A DNA stretch of 64,000 nucleotides from Acidobacteriota bacterium (GCA_013289585.1 JABCZR010000011.1:99859-163858); one strand, 5' to 3'. Counted from the stretch's first letter, positions 45,669 through 55,473 are shown. A program made the numbers and translations. The notes: a model not told the origin generated them from the letters alone.

Positions 45669-46040
45669 ATGATGCTTATCAAGTCCGCATGCGCCTTGCT
45701 GACGTTATTTCCGATATTGTGCGCCGTTCCTACAGAGAAAACTGAGCTATCTGTAGCGGCGGGCGGCGATTCTCGCTCCGTGCGAATCACCGGTCCGAAA
45801 AATCTGACCGACCTCGGCAAAGGCAAGTACAGCAAATGGGTGGGCTGCAGCTATTCCATAAAATGGGGCGATGGGTCGGGATCACCAGCGGGTCCCATCG
45901 GGGCTGACTGCGGACGGGGGTTGTCGCACAGCTATAAGGACGCGGGCAGTTATCGAATTGTCGCGAAAACCTTTCATGCCGCGCCTAATGATAGCCATAT
46001 AGATGACTGGGCAGGTGAAGCCCAGATCGTCGTGAAATGA
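45669..46040 (+). CDS. secreted protein with PKD-like domain
   Basis: 123 residues, ATG at 45669, signal peptide (MMLIKSACALLTLFPILCAVP). The mature part is a single PKD-type beta sandwich: SIKWGDGSGSPAGP then LSHSYKDAGSYRIVAKTFHAAP, where WGDG and HSY..G.Y are hallmarks. Two cysteines (GCSYS; ADCGRG) may form a disulfide. Probably an extracellular binding protein; partner unknown. Confidence 0.8.
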   Translation: MMLIKSACALLTLFPILCAVPTEKTELSVAAGGDSRSVRITGPKNLTDLGKGKYSKWVGCSYSIKWGDGSGSPAGPIGADCGRGLSHSYKDAGSYRIVAKTFHAAPNDSHIDDWAGEAQIVVK

Positions 46041-46108
46041 AGAAGATTGGCCAGCCAGGCTGCGGCCATTGAGATTCCCGCTGCCGGTGGCATGCCCTGT
46101 AAAGCTGA

Positions 46109-46158
46109 GGCCCGCGATGACATCCTCGGAGGCATTCCAACGATGGCCATCGCGGGCC
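46109..46158 (+). terminator. long-arm inverted repeat after the PKD gene
   Basis: GGCCCGCGATG (46109-46119) and CATCGCGGGCC (46148-46158) form an 11-bp perfect stem with a 28-base loop, followed by a T-rich stretch. It may terminate transcription of the PKD gene. The remainder of 46041-46325 shows no gene. Confidence 0.4.
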
Positions 46159-46325
46159 TGTTTCTTGCTCTTGTGTTCGGGGTGAATGCTAGAGCGCCGA
46201 CCGAGGCCCCGTCTGTTCAAAATTGAACAGGTGTCAAACCGGAGGCTGCGGAAAGTGAACAGAGCACGGCGGCCGCGTCCTTAATTCCCGGTGTCCCACT
46301 ACAAGAAAAAGGGTTTGGCGGGAGG

Positions 46326-46649
46326 TTAGTGATTGGTGCCGTTGCCGGTGGCGCCCGCGACGTATTGCATTTTGCGGACGTACGCTTCGAAGGCTTCGCG
46401 GCCGTTTTTGGTGAGGCTGCAGATGGTCAGGGGGTACTTGCCTTTGAAGGTTTTGGAGATGGCGACGTAGCCGGCTTCTTCGAGCTTGGCGAGGTGGCTG
46501 GAAAGATTGCCCTGGGTGAGGCCGCATTCGCGCTGGAGGTAGAGGAAGTCGGCTTCGGTGACGGCGTAGAGAATGGTCATGATCATGAGGCGCGCGGGCT
46601 CGTGGATGATGCGATCGAGGGTGGCGAGTGCTTGCAGATCGGGTGTCAT
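46326..46649 (-). CDS. winged-helix transcriptional regulator (ArsR/MarR-like, HTH_34 type)
   Basis: 107 residues. LDRIIHEPARLMIMTILYAVTEADFLYLQRECGLTQGNLSSHLAKLEEAGYVAISKTFKGKYPLTICSLTKNGREAFEAYV contains the full winged helix; TQGNLSSHLAKLEEAGYV is the recognition helix region of this family. Last gene of a three-gene unit with two membrane proteins, each overlapping the next by 4 bp. It probably represses its own operon through the palindrome at 48003-48023. Confidence 0.92.
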   Translation of the reverse strand: MTPDLQALATLDRIIHEPARLMIMTILYAVTEADFLYLQRECGLTQGNLSSHLAKLEEAGYVAISKTFKGKYPLTICSLTKNGREAFEAYVRKMQYVAGATGNGTNH

Positions 46650-47290
46650 TCTTCCGACATCCTCGCCACGGGGTTACGCCGAAGGTACAGCACAAAAGCA
46701 ATTGCACCGTCAATGATCTTTACCGTTCCCAAGCCCGACAGAAACAGTCCGAACCGCTCTGCGAAAGTAATATTCAAAAGAACTGCGAATAGCGTCACAC
46801 CCAGAATGGCCAGAAGCTTTATCCAATTCCCAGGGGCGGATCGATAACTGTTAGCTATTGCCTGCCCTCCTGCGAAAAGAAAAATCCACTTGCTAGAGTC
46901 GGACAGGAAAAGAAAGAGTCCGGCGGCGACCGCGACAAAAGCCACCATTAAGATAAAGGTCCGATAGAAAGATGGCTGCGCTGGTAGGCCTGCTGGCGCT
47001 GCCACTGCAACGTACCCTGTGCGTCTGTAAACGATGCGAGCTTTCAACCACTCGAGGAGCTTCTCGCCACAGTATGGCATCGCAACCAATGCCAGTAAGA
47101 CCACGAGGAGACCCTTGGGCGTCGATAGTGGCGGGTGAACCTTCCAAAGTAGAGCGAAAACGAGGCCGTAGAGGACATATGCGGCACCTGCGAAGATCCT
47201 GGTCAATCCTGCGGGATCTATGTTTTCAAACGCTCTTCGCTTTGCTGATTCGGCGGCAGAGGCGGCCGAAGAAGAAAAGAGTGAGATCAT
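46646..47290 (-). CDS. membrane protein, unknown (214 aa)
   Basis: Five or six membrane helices. Segment LLEWLKARIVYRRTGYV is shared with the next protein upstream (ILEWLKARITYPRTGYA), and both end in VLYLRRNPVA / LLYLCRNPVAQ, so they are distant paralogues of one family. Genes overlap at both ends (ATGA), indicating a single translationally coupled operon with the HTH regulator. Function unknown; perhaps a membrane sensor working with the regulator. Confidence 0.8.
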   Translation of the reverse strand: MISLFSSSAASAAESAKRRAFENIDPAGLTRIFAGAAYVLYGLVFALLWKVHPPLSTPKGLLVVLLALVAMPYCGEKLLEWLKARIVYRRTGYVAVAAPAGLPAQPSFYRTFILMVAFVAVAAGLFLFLSDSSKWIFLFAGGQAIANSYRSAPGNWIKLLAILGVTLFAVLLNITFAERFGLFLSGLGTVKIIDGAIAFVLYLRRNPVARMSEE

Positions 47291-47982
47291 TGCGCGACCG
47301 GATTGCGGCAGAGGTAGAGCAGCAGGGAGATGAGGCCTTCGACAAGGAACAGGAAGCCCACGCCGAGGATGAAATAGCCGACTCGGGCGTGCGGGTCACT
47401 TTGCAGAGTGTCGACGCAGAAGCCGACAACCGGAAAACCGAGTATGACGAGGGGGGGAACACTTTTGTCGGCGCGAGTGCCGATCCAGAGGATGAGGCCC
47501 ATGACCAGACCGGTGAGGGCACAGATCCAAGGGATGTGGACGAACCAGATGGCGAGAGAAACGAGGGCAAGGAGGAAGTAGGTGCGGGAGAGGCGGATGC
47601 TGCGGGCTTCGCGGGCGCGCTTTATTTCGGCGATGGCGGGGGCGTTGGAGTCTTGAACGGGCGTCAAATTCAGGCCGGGGGAGCAAGCAGAGCTGTCCCT
47701 CGCGGCAAAGTAGGGAGAGGCGGCGTAGCCGGTGCGCGGGTAGGTGATGCGTGCCTTCAGCCATTCCAGGATTTGCGCGGCACGAACGATAAGCAACAGG
47801 TAGATGAGGAAGGCAACGAGAGCCAAAATTGATGCTGCCGTGCTTGCAGAGGGCGCGCCAGTGGAGAGGAAATAGAAGCCGAAGAGTAGAGCAGAAACGC
47901 CGATGAGTAGCTGGGGTAAACCGTCGGCGAACCAGTAGTGCCAGGAGCGAGTTTCGGCGAGAGAGACAGGAGAGCTGGTCAT
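47287..47982 (-). CDS. membrane protein, unknown, paralogue of its neighbour (231 aa)
   Basis: The ATG at 47982 (MTSSPVSLAETRSWHYWFADGLPQLLIGVSALLFGF) is preferred because GAGG precedes it; the longer frame would run through the operator. Five or six helices and the shared ILEWLKARITYPRTGY motif. First gene of the regulator operon. Function unknown. Confidence 0.8.
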   Translation of the reverse strand: MTSSPVSLAETRSWHYWFADGLPQLLIGVSALLFGFYFLSTGAPSASTAASILALVAFLIYLLLIVRAAQILEWLKARITYPRTGYAASPYFAARDSSACSPGLNLTPVQDSNAPAIAEIKRAREARSIRLSRTYFLLALVSLAIWFVHIPWICALTGLVMGLILWIGTRADKSVPPLVILGFPVVGFCVDTLQSDPHARVGYFILGVGFLFLVEGLISLLLYLCRNPVAQ

Positions 47983-48002
47983 GGACGACCTCTTCACGCA
48001 AT

Positions 48003-48030
48003 CTAGTTTGCCATACAAACTAGAAATGTC
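48003..48030 (-). promoter_or_regulatory. promoter with palindromic operator of the HTH/membrane operon
   Basis: CTAGTTTG-CCATA-CAAACTAG (48003-48023) is a perfect 8-bp-arm dyad 20 bp before the operon start. On the minus strand TTGACA (48030-48025) lies just upstream, so a repressor on the dyad would block RNA polymerase. The co-transcribed HTH protein is the likely binder. Confidence 0.6.
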
Positions 48031-48238
48031 AAGAGGGGATTTGTGCGGTAGCGTGAAGAAGGTTTGGGGAGATTGGGGCACTGGCAGCGCCGAGAGTCAC
48101 GCAAGTTGGGAAGAAGCGGTAGCAAGCAAAGCAATCTTCATTCGCAGGACTACGGAACTCGAACGCGGGAGATTGTGGAAGCCGCCCGCCGGAGTAGGCG
48201 GTTTCCTCGTTTCCGGCTGTAGTAAACTTCCCGCCGTC

Positions 48239-48901
48239 ATGATCTGTCCGCAATGTCATGCTAAGTATCCGCTGGGGTACTCGTCCTGTGCGAAGTGCCA
48301 TGTGGCGCTTGTGCGGGAGCTGTCTTCGCCGCAGGAGGAGGAACTTCCGCCAACCTCAAGAGTGATGCCAGGAGATATGGTGGAGGACCCGTTCTGCGTG
48401 TTCTGGCATGGCGAGGATGCACGACTGCATTCTGAATTATGCGCGGTTCTGGAGGAAGCCGAAGTCCCCTACCGAACGGTGACGCGCACGGACCGGCTTT
48501 TCAACACTAAGAGCGGCGACGCCTTTCGGATCAGCGTTCCTTTTTCACTTTTCGGGAAAGCGGAGGTTGCCGTCAAGGAAGCGTTTGGAACCGATGAGGA
48601 GACGGGAGCCGTCGCTGTTCTGACTCTTCCGGCGCCTTCCTCTTGGGCGGAGTTTTCAGACGACTCGCACGATGACGAAGACGTCGCAGACATCTGGTAT
48701 CCCGAGGACTCTACCGTGGAGATCTGGTCTGGCGATCCGCGAGGACCTACGGAGAAGTTGAGCGACTCCTTGCGTGAGAGTCGGATCCATTGGCGATGGA
48801 TGGAAGTCAGGGGCACGGCCCATCTATTTGTCAAGCCTGGGGATGAGAGACGGGCGCGGGAGATTGTGAGAGAGATTCTGGAAGGCGCTGCGCCGAAGTG
48901 A
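48239..48901 (+). CDS. zinc-ribbon protein with DUF2007-like region (220 aa)
   Basis: The ATG at 48239 begins MICPQCHAKYPLGYSSCAKCHVALV, a zinc ribbon of two CxxC pairs. Two regions resembling DUF2007 follow (FWHGEDARLHSELCAVLEEAEVPYRTV and, near the end, HLFVKPGDERRAREIVREILEG). Such proteins are common in Acidobacteriota; function unknown. A shorter paralogue is at 49605-49961. Confidence 0.8.
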   Translation: MICPQCHAKYPLGYSSCAKCHVALVRELSSPQEEELPPTSRVMPGDMVEDPFCVFWHGEDARLHSELCAVLEEAEVPYRTVTRTDRLFNTKSGDAFRISVPFSLFGKAEVAVKEAFGTDEETGAVAVLTLPAPSSWAEFSDDSHDDEDVADIWYPEDSTVEIWSGDPRGPTEKLSDSLRESRIHWRWMEVRGTAHLFVKPGDERRAREIVREILEGAAPK

Positions 48902-48950
48902 GTTTGCGTACGGCTGGTTTTCGGAGGCTTGGTTTGCAGCGGAGGCTCTA

Positions 48951-49583
48951 GTGAAACAAGCTGCGGTTGGCTTTCGCGTGCATTCGGGTTGGGCGGCGAT
49001 GGTGGCGGTCGGCCTGGAGAAAGGTGCGCCTTCAGTGCTTGCGCGGGAACGCGTGCATCTAGTGGCGACTTTTACATATGCGTTTCGGCAGCCGTATCAC
49101 ACCGCGAAGAAAATGGCGCCGGTTGAGGGGCGCGAATTTATTTCTGGCGTGAGAGGGGAAGCGAGACGGCTGGCCCAGGGCGCGATCCGCAGGTTGCAAG
49201 GGGAGATGCCAGAGCAAGGGTATGAACTTGTACGTTGCGGGCTTCTGCTGGCTTCGGGGAGGCCGCTGCCTGCGCTCGAAAAGGTGCTGGCTTCGCATGC
49301 GCTGATTCATACGGCTGATGGGGAGCTTTTCCGCGAGGCGATACTTCATGCCAGTGCTCGATGCGGGCTCGGGGAATTTACAATCAAAGACAAAGAGCTG
49401 TTGGACGTCGCGGGGCGGAGGTTTCGTGTCAAACCCGCCGATGTGTTGCGGCGAGTTACGGAGCTGGGGCGGCCGCTTGGTGCTCGGTGGTCACAGGACG
49501 AAAAGTTCGCCACGCTGGCCGCGTGGCTTGCCCTGCATGGCGTTTCGAAACGGCTGCAGAAAGCATCCGCCGGCGCTGAATGA
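48951..49583 (+). CDS. conserved hypothetical protein (210 aa)
   Basis: GTG start at 48951 with GGAGG 6 bp before. Residues KQAAVGFRVHSGWAAMVAVGLEKGAPSVLARERVHLV look like the first strand and turn of an actin-like or RNase-H-like fold. ALIHTADGELFREAILHASARCGL follows. I recall similar proteins in acidobacterial genomes but no function. It lies between two zinc-ribbon paralogues and is probably co-transcribed. Confidence 0.7.
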   Translation: MKQAAVGFRVHSGWAAMVAVGLEKGAPSVLARERVHLVATFTYAFRQPYHTAKKMAPVEGREFISGVRGEARRLAQGAIRRLQGEMPEQGYELVRCGLLLASGRPLPALEKVLASHALIHTADGELFREAILHASARCGLGEFTIKDKELLDVAGRRFRVKPADVLRRVTELGRPLGARWSQDEKFATLAAWLALHGVSKRLQKASAGAE

Positions 49584-49604
49584 TGTAGTAAGCTCCAACG
49601 GGAA

Positions 49605-49961
49605 ATGTTTTGTCCATCACGCAAAGCTGAATTTCGGCAGGGAATCACGCGATGCAGCGATTGCGATATAGAACTAGTTGAAGCTGCGCCGAATGAACCT
49701 CCCGACGACTCTTCCTCCGAGGGCAATTTATTGTCGTTATGGTCGGGAGATAATTTGGCGTTGCACGCGTCACTCCTTGAAGAACTGAAGGCGGCCAGAG
49801 TTCCATACTTCGACAGACCAATTGGCAATTATTCCCGCAGGGCTTTTCCCAATCGATTTCCTGCTTCAGGAATGCCACTGTTCGGATTTGAAGTTAGCGT
49901 GCTCTCGTCTGACTTGGAGAGGGCGAAAGCAATTCTGGAGCGAGTTGCGCGACTCTCCTGA
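49605..49961 (+). CDS. DUF2007-like protein with damaged zinc ribbon (118 aa)
   Basis: It begins [27 protein letters not shown]. Compared with CPQC at the same place in the 220-residue paralogue, the second Cys of the first pair is Arg here, so zinc binding may be lost. The rest ([45 protein letters not shown]) is a single DUF2007-like unit. Function unknown. Confidence 0.75.
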   Translation: MFCPSRKAEFRQGITRCSDCDIELVEAAPNEPPDDSSSEGNLLSLWSGDNLALHASLLEELKAARVPYFDRPIGNYSRRAFPNRFPASGMPLFGFEVSVLSSDLERAKAILERVARLS

Positions 49962-50035
49962 GTTTAGAGAGAGCAAGATTGTATCGGCCTCGTATTGTCG
50001 AAGCTAAGATCGCAGGCGGGTTTGGGAGAAAACAG

Positions 50036-50896
50036 ATGAACGTGGAGGGAATCAAGACGGTGGCGGTGCTGGGCGCGGGGACGATGGGGAATGGGATTGC
50101 GCACGTTTTTGCGCGGTCGGGGTACAAGGTGATTTTGCGGGATGTGGAGCAGCGGTTTCTGGACCGGGGGATGGAAACGATTGGGAAGAATCTGGATCGG
50201 GAAGTGAAGAAGGGGAAGCTGACGGAAGCGGAAAAGGGAACTGTTCTGGGGCGCGTGCAGGCGGTTACCGAGATGGGGGCGATTGCAGCGGCGGATTTCG
50301 TGGTGGAGGCGGTGCCGGAAAAGATTGAGATCAAGAGGGCGGTGCTGGGAGAGGCGGACAGGATTTTGCGGCCGGACGTGATTATTGCGAGCAATACTTC
50401 GTCGATTTCGATGACGACGCTGGCGTCGCTGACGAAGAGGCCGGACCGGTTTGTGGGAATGCACTTTATGAATCCGGTGCCGGTGATGGCGCTGGTGGAA
50501 GTGATTCGGGCGCTGCAGACGAGCGATGCGACGTTTGAAACGACGATGACGCTGGCGGAGAAGCTGGGGAAGAAGCCGGTGGCGGTGAATGATGCGCCGG
50601 GATTTGTTTCGAATCGCGTGCTGATGCCGCTGATCAATGAAGCGGCGTACTGCGTGATGGAAGGCGTGGCTACGGCGGAAGCTGTCGACGCGGTGATGAG
50701 AACGGGGATGAACCATCCGATGGGGCCGCTGGAGCTGGCGGATTTTATTGGGCTGGATGTTTGCGTGGATATTATGCATGTGCTACAGGAAGGGCTGGGG
50801 GATCCGAAGTATCGGGCTTGTCCGCTGTTGAAGAAGTATGTGGCGGCGGGGTGGCTGGGGAGGAAGAGCGGGAGAGGGTTTTACAGCTACTCTTGA
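50036..50896 (+). CDS. 3-hydroxybutyryl-CoA dehydrogenase
   Basis: 286 residues from the ATG at 50036. NAD-binding motif [21 protein letters not shown], then [26 protein letters not shown], the catalytic His in [19 protein letters not shown], and [43 protein letters not shown]. It oxidises 3-hydroxyacyl-CoA with NAD in fatty acid or butyrate metabolism. It may work with the thiolase at 40999-42189. Length is normal for the Hbd family. Confidence 0.95.
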   Translation: MNVEGIKTVAVLGAGTMGNGIAHVFARSGYKVILRDVEQRFLDRGMETIGKNLDREVKKGKLTEAEKGTVLGRVQAVTEMGAIAAADFVVEAVPEKIEIKRAVLGEADRILRPDVIIASNTSSISMTTLASLTKRPDRFVGMHFMNPVPVMALVEVIRALQTSDATFETTMTLAEKLGKKPVAVNDAPGFVSNRVLMPLINEAAYCVMEGVATAEAVDAVMRTGMNHPMGPLELADFIGLDVCVDIMHVLQEGLGDPKYRACPLLKKYVAAGWLGRKSGRGFYSYS

Positions 50897-51012
50897 ACCA
50901 CTCGAAGATTGTCCGCTGCTTTGGCTACGTTAAATTCGACAATCGCGTGCGAGGGCAAGTACTGCACGATGATGTAAAGGGTGATGGTATACTGCGCTCA
51001 GGAGAGATGGCT

Positions 51013-51228
51013 ATGAGTCCCGCGGATAGCGTCATCGTGAAAAATCCGAATATCCTGAGTGGAACGCCGGTCTTTCGCGGGACGCGAGTTCCCCTTCAAC
51101 TGCTCTTCGATTCCCTGGAACGAGGCCACACACTCGAACAATTCCTCGAAGGCTACCCCACCGTTTCCCGAGAGATGGCCATCGCGGCGCTTCAAGAAGC
51201 CCAGCAGCTTCTATCCGCCAAGGCGTGA
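51013..51228 (+). CDS. DUF433 antitoxin-like DNA-binding protein
   Basis: 71 residues from the ATG at 51013, nine bases behind AGGAG; an ATG two codons upstream is possible. IVKNPNILSGTPVFRGTRVPLQLLFDSLERGHTLEQFLEGYPTVSREMAIAALQEAQQLL is the full DUF433 domain, a homeodomain-like fold found in VapB-type antitoxins. A -10-like TATACT lies at 50988-50993. The next gene starts directly at the stop codon and is a truncated toxin. Confidence 0.9.
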   Translation: MSPADSVIVKNPNILSGTPVFRGTRVPLQLLFDSLERGHTLEQFLEGYPTVSREMAIAALQEAQQLLSAKA

Positions 51229-51393
51229 ATGAGGGTTCTTCTTGATGAGTGCGTGAGCGAGGGCCTGCGCAACTACCTGACCGGTCACGATTGTCAAACA
51301 GCCCGACATGCTGGCTTTGCCGGACTTGAGAATGGCCTCGACTCCATCAAATCGATCCAAGCTGGGCAAGTTGTCAGGATTGGCGGCGAGTGA
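51229..51393 (+). pseudogene. truncated DUF5615 PIN-like toxin
   Basis: 54 residues (MRVLLDECVSEGLRNYLTGHDCQTARHAGFAGLENG...). The first 36 match the start of DUF5615 PIN-like toxins, including the catalytic LLDEC and AGLENG. The usual second half with its conserved acidic residues (FDVxxTxD) is absent; after ENG the frame reads unrelated residues and stops. Its ATG abuts the antitoxin stop. Likely an inactivated toxin with a surviving antitoxin. Confidence 0.65.
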
Positions 51394-51489
51394 CGGAGGC
51401 GGACAAGGCGAACATAAGGCGAAAAATATTGTTTGCTTTTTGTTCGCCATGGTGGTAGTTTGGGCCTCGCTGTTTTCAACAGGTGCACC

Positions 51490-51693
51490 ATGCGGGATTT
51501 TTCGAGCAGTGTTCTAAGCTGCCTGGAACGTGAGAGACTCGAAGAGGAGCTCTCCGAGGCGCGCAATCGGGGACGGAATGTATCGCGGTTGCGGCACCTG
51601 ACACCTCCGGAACGGATGGTGTTGGAGGAACGCGAGCAGGCGGCGCAGATGAGGCTGAGAGACCACGACGCGGAGCACGGTTGTCAGCGATAA
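51490..51693 (+). CDS. small charged helical protein (67 aa), unknown
   Basis: ATG at 51490 (MRDFSSSVLSCLERERLEEELSEARNRGRNVSRL...). Almost wholly charged helix, possibly coiled coil, without membrane segment. It lies between the broken toxin and recA. A weak ribosome site (AGGTG) precedes it. Real gene status moderately supported. Confidence 0.45.
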   Translation: MRDFSSSVLSCLERERLEEELSEARNRGRNVSRLRHLTPPERMVLEEREQAAQMRLRDHDAEHGCQR

Positions 51694-51889
51694 GCGAGTT
51701 TCAAGCGGTACGAGGCTGATTGGCAAAAAGGGATGGCGCGAAGGTGAATCGAGTGGTAAATTCCACACTTCGTAAATTCCTGGAACACGGGCAATGCGCT
51801 TTCCCGGCGCAAAGCCCGGGCGATCGGCCCCGCAGGCCCGCCTAAAGCGGGCAGGCCCAGATTCCAAATTTCCTCCACCGAGGTGCGAC

Positions 51890-53014
<1,125 letters not shown>

Positions 53015-53038
53015 GTCCAATTCTCAGAGGATTGAAGG

Positions 53039-53078
53039 TTGGCCCTTCTGCGAAGCGCAGGAGGGCCAAAGTTTTTTT
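53039..53078 (+). terminator. Rho-independent terminator of recA
   Basis: TTGGCCCTTCTGC and GCAGGAGGGCCAA pair around a short loop with one mismatch, followed after AG by TTTTTTT. It lies 24 bp after the recA stop. Confidence 0.88.
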
Positions 53079-53174
53079 GCCGCCCGCGCCGCGGAAGTTC
53101 GGCTTGCAATCAGAGATGTTTGTTCGACGGGAACCTGCTGGTAAACTTTTCTGTGGTAGTCAGGTGAGGGAATA

Positions 53175-53954
53175 GTGTCGAGCCACAATGAAGTTGTTCG
53201 CGAGTCGTTTACCACACAGGCGAAGGCGTTTGCTTCGAATCCCTGGGTTACGAATGAAGAACGCATCCGGCGGCTGGTGGCGTCGGCGCGCTTGAAGGGC
53301 AATGAACGCGTCCTGGATATTGCGACCGGGCCGGGTTATATCGCGGAAGCATTTGCGAAGGCGGCGCGGGAAGTGATTGGTGTGGATTTGACGGCGGCGA
53401 TGCTGGCGATTGGAGAAGAGCGGACCAAGCAGAACGGCGTGGCCAACGTGTCGTTTCGAATTGGGGATGCGCAAAACCTGCCTTTCGAAGAGGGCCAGTT
53501 CGATGTCGCCGTGAGCAGGCTGGCGCTGCACCACATGCAGGAGCCCGGGCGAGTGGTGCGCGAAATGGCGCGCGTGTGCCGGCGGGGAGGCACCATTCTG
53601 ATTGAAGATATATACGCCAGCGAACATCCTGAACGGGCCAAATATCAGGATCACTGGGAAAATCTGCGCGATCCTTCGCATGTGCGAGTGCTGCCCATGA
53701 GTGAGCATCTGCGCCTTTTCCGCGAGGCTGGATTGGAGACCGACGCGGTGAAGACGTTCGATGATCTTTGCCCGGAGGTGGAGCGCTGGCTGGCCACAAC
53801 GAAGGCCCCGGCAGAAAGAGCGGATGAAGTTCGCAGGCTGCTCGAAGAGGACCGTGAGCACGACTTGAGCGGCACGCAGCCGTTTCATGATGCGAACGGC
53901 AAGCTTCACTTCCATGCCCGGACGGCCATCTTCACTGGGCGCAAGTTCAGGTAA
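53175..53954 (+). CDS. class I SAM-dependent methyltransferase
   Basis: 259 residues from a GTG with TGAGGG upstream. Motif I is VLDIATGPGYIAEAF, then EVIGVDLTAAML, RIGDAQNLPFEEGQFDVAVSRLALHHM and VCRRGGTILIEDIYA. This UbiE/Methyltransf_11 pattern suggests small-molecule methylation; the substrate is not evident. Stands alone after the recA terminator. Confidence 0.9.
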   Translation: MSSHNEVVRESFTTQAKAFASNPWVTNEERIRRLVASARLKGNERVLDIATGPGYIAEAFAKAAREVIGVDLTAAMLAIGEERTKQNGVANVSFRIGDAQNLPFEEGQFDVAVSRLALHHMQEPGRVVREMARVCRRGGTILIEDIYASEHPERAKYQDHWENLRDPSHVRVLPMSEHLRLFREAGLETDAVKTFDDLCPEVERWLATTKAPAERADEVRRLLEEDREHDLSGTQPFHDANGKLHFHARTAIFTGRKFR

Positions 53955-54215
53955 CTGCCCAGGCGGTCAGCTATTCAAAACAAAGCACATAGGCTCGTAC
54001 TGGGCCTGAATGTCTATTGCGGTTTAGCGTCCCAAGAGCCTACTATGTGTCTCATCCTGAGAGCGGGTGTGTTTCTCAGGTAGAGAATCTGCCGCACGCG
54101 ACGGCGCTAAGTTGCATCAAATCAGAGGCGCCGAAGGTGGTTAGCCGTGTGCAAGGGTTCTCGTTTTAGCGGTGCGGAGTCATTGGCGGCAACGAACGAG
54201 CGTCTTGAATGTTTG

Positions 54216-54244
54216 TTGACCGCGAGGACTGCGTGAGGTAAAAC
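54216..54244 (+). promoter_or_regulatory. candidate promoter of the transpeptidase gene
   Basis: TTGACC (54216-54221), 17-bp spacer, TAAAAC (54239-54244), about 80 bp before the TTG start. In the same gap (53955-54324) an imperfect inverted repeat, ACATAGGCTC with GAGCC-TAC-TATGT, lies at about 53989-54043. No gene is seen. Confidence 0.5.
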
Positions 54245-54324
54245 TCTCGCCCGGGCGTGATTCGGCGCGAGGGAAGGCCAAGCCAGGTTTGGGGCCTGCG
54301 GGTATTCTGAAAGAGGGAATCATT

Positions 54325-55413
54325 TTGAAGCAATTCGCAAAAACAAGTCTCGCGTCGGTGCTGGCGACACTCTTCGCCATTCCACTGCCTGCTGCGCCAG
54401 GCGCGGCAGCGGTGACTTCGCGAGCGCACAAATCATCTTCCCGGTATCGCGGCGTCCCGACGTTTGCGGATTCCTCGAAAGCTGATGACGGCACGTACGA
54501 CGATCCGATGGTCCGTGCGGCTGCCATAGCCGCACTAGGGCGGTACAACGGAGCGGTGGTCGCCGTGGATCCGAACACGGGGCGCATCCTTACGGTCGTC
54601 AATCAGAAAATCGCGTTTGGCGATGGCTACATTCCTTGCTCAACGATCAAGCCGACGATTGCGCTCGCAGCGCTCGAAGAAAATGTCATCACGCGCGACA
54701 CCATGCTCAAGGTGAGCCGCCGCAAGTACATGAACCTCACCGAAGCGATGGCGCATTCCAACAATGAGTTTTTTGAGCAGCTCGGCACGCGCATGGGGTT
54801 CGATACGGTTTCGAAGTATGGCCGTCTCCTCGGCCTGGGTGAGCTTGCGGGCTACAATCTGCCGGACGAGCACCCTGGATCCTTCCCGGTGGCGCCGCCG
54901 GAGCATGGCGGAGTCGCGCGGATGTCCAGCTTCGGCGAAGGGATTCAAGTCACGCCGCTGCAATTGGCGTCGCTGGCTGCTGCGTTTGCCAATGGCGGGA
55001 CGCTTTACTACCTGCAATACCCGCACAGCGAGGAAGAAGTTCTGAACTTCACGCCGCGCGTGAAGCGCGAATTGAACATCGCGCAGATCCTTCCGGAAAT
55101 CCGCGAAGGATTGCTGGCTGCGGTTTTGTACGGTACGGGAAAATCGAGTTTTGATCGCGGCGGCGATGAACTGCCGCTGGGCAAGACCGGTACTTGCGAC
55201 GACCACACCACGCCGTCGAAAATCGGCTGGTTCCTGACTTATGCGGACGAAGCGCATCCGAGGATCGCGCTGGCTGTCCTTCTGCGCGGGAATACCCGCA
55301 GCGTAAAGGGGCCTACGGCGGCTGTGGTTGCAGGACGCATTTACCGTAAATTGCGCGAGCAGAACTATTTCGCCGAGCCCGAACACACTGTTGCGCTGAA
55401 GAGCGGAAACTAA
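54325..55413 (+). CDS. penicillin-binding-protein-like transpeptidase
   Basis: 362 residues from TTG 54325, with AGAGGG eight bases before. The N-terminus has a signal-like stretch (LASVLATLFAIPLPAAPGAAA). The transpeptidase domain shows the three serine-acyltransferase motifs: S106-T-I-K109 (PCSTIKPT), S145-N-N (MAHSNNEFFEQLG) and KTG in LGKTGTCDD. It is shorter than PBP2/FtsI and lacks their dimerisation domain, so it resembles stand-alone transpeptidase or BlaR-sensor-like domains. Likely cross-links peptidoglycan in the periplasm, or acts as a beta-lactam-interacting protein. Strong terminator follows. Confidence 0.85.
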   Translation: MKQFAKTSLASVLATLFAIPLPAAPGAAAVTSRAHKSSSRYRGVPTFADSSKADDGTYDDPMVRAAAIAALGRYNGAVVAVDPNTGRILTVVNQKIAFGDGYIPCSTIKPTIALAALEENVITRDTMLKVSRRKYMNLTEAMAHSNNEFFEQLGTRMGFDTVSKYGRLLGLGELAGYNLPDEHPGSFPVAPPEHGGVARMSSFGEGIQVTPLQLASLAAAFANGGTLYYLQYPHSEEEVLNFTPRVKRELNIAQILPEIREGLLAAVLYGTGKSSFDRGGDELPLGKTGTCDDHTTPSKIGWFLTYADEAHPRIALAVLLRGNTRSVKGPTAAVVAGRIYRKLREQNYFAEPEHTVALKSGN

Positions 55414-55444
55414 GACAACTTGAATTTTGGCGTGGAACGAATTG

Positions 55445-55473
55445 CGCTGAGGATAGGCTCCTCAGCGTTTTTT
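55445..55473 (+). terminator. Rho-independent terminator after the transpeptidase gene
   Basis: CGCTGAGGA-TAGGC-TCCTCAGCG followed by TTTTTT: a perfect 9-bp stem, 32 bp after the stop. Confidence 0.92.

Noticed and set aside
45482..45745. Small forward frame MQTRHMKQDPQGK...
   Set aside because: Low complexity, overlaps the signal peptide of the PKD gene in another frame, no ribosome site.
51740..51800. Direct repeat GTAAATTC ahead of recA as an SOS box
   Set aside because: It does not match a LexA box I can name, and the LexA motif of this group is not certain.
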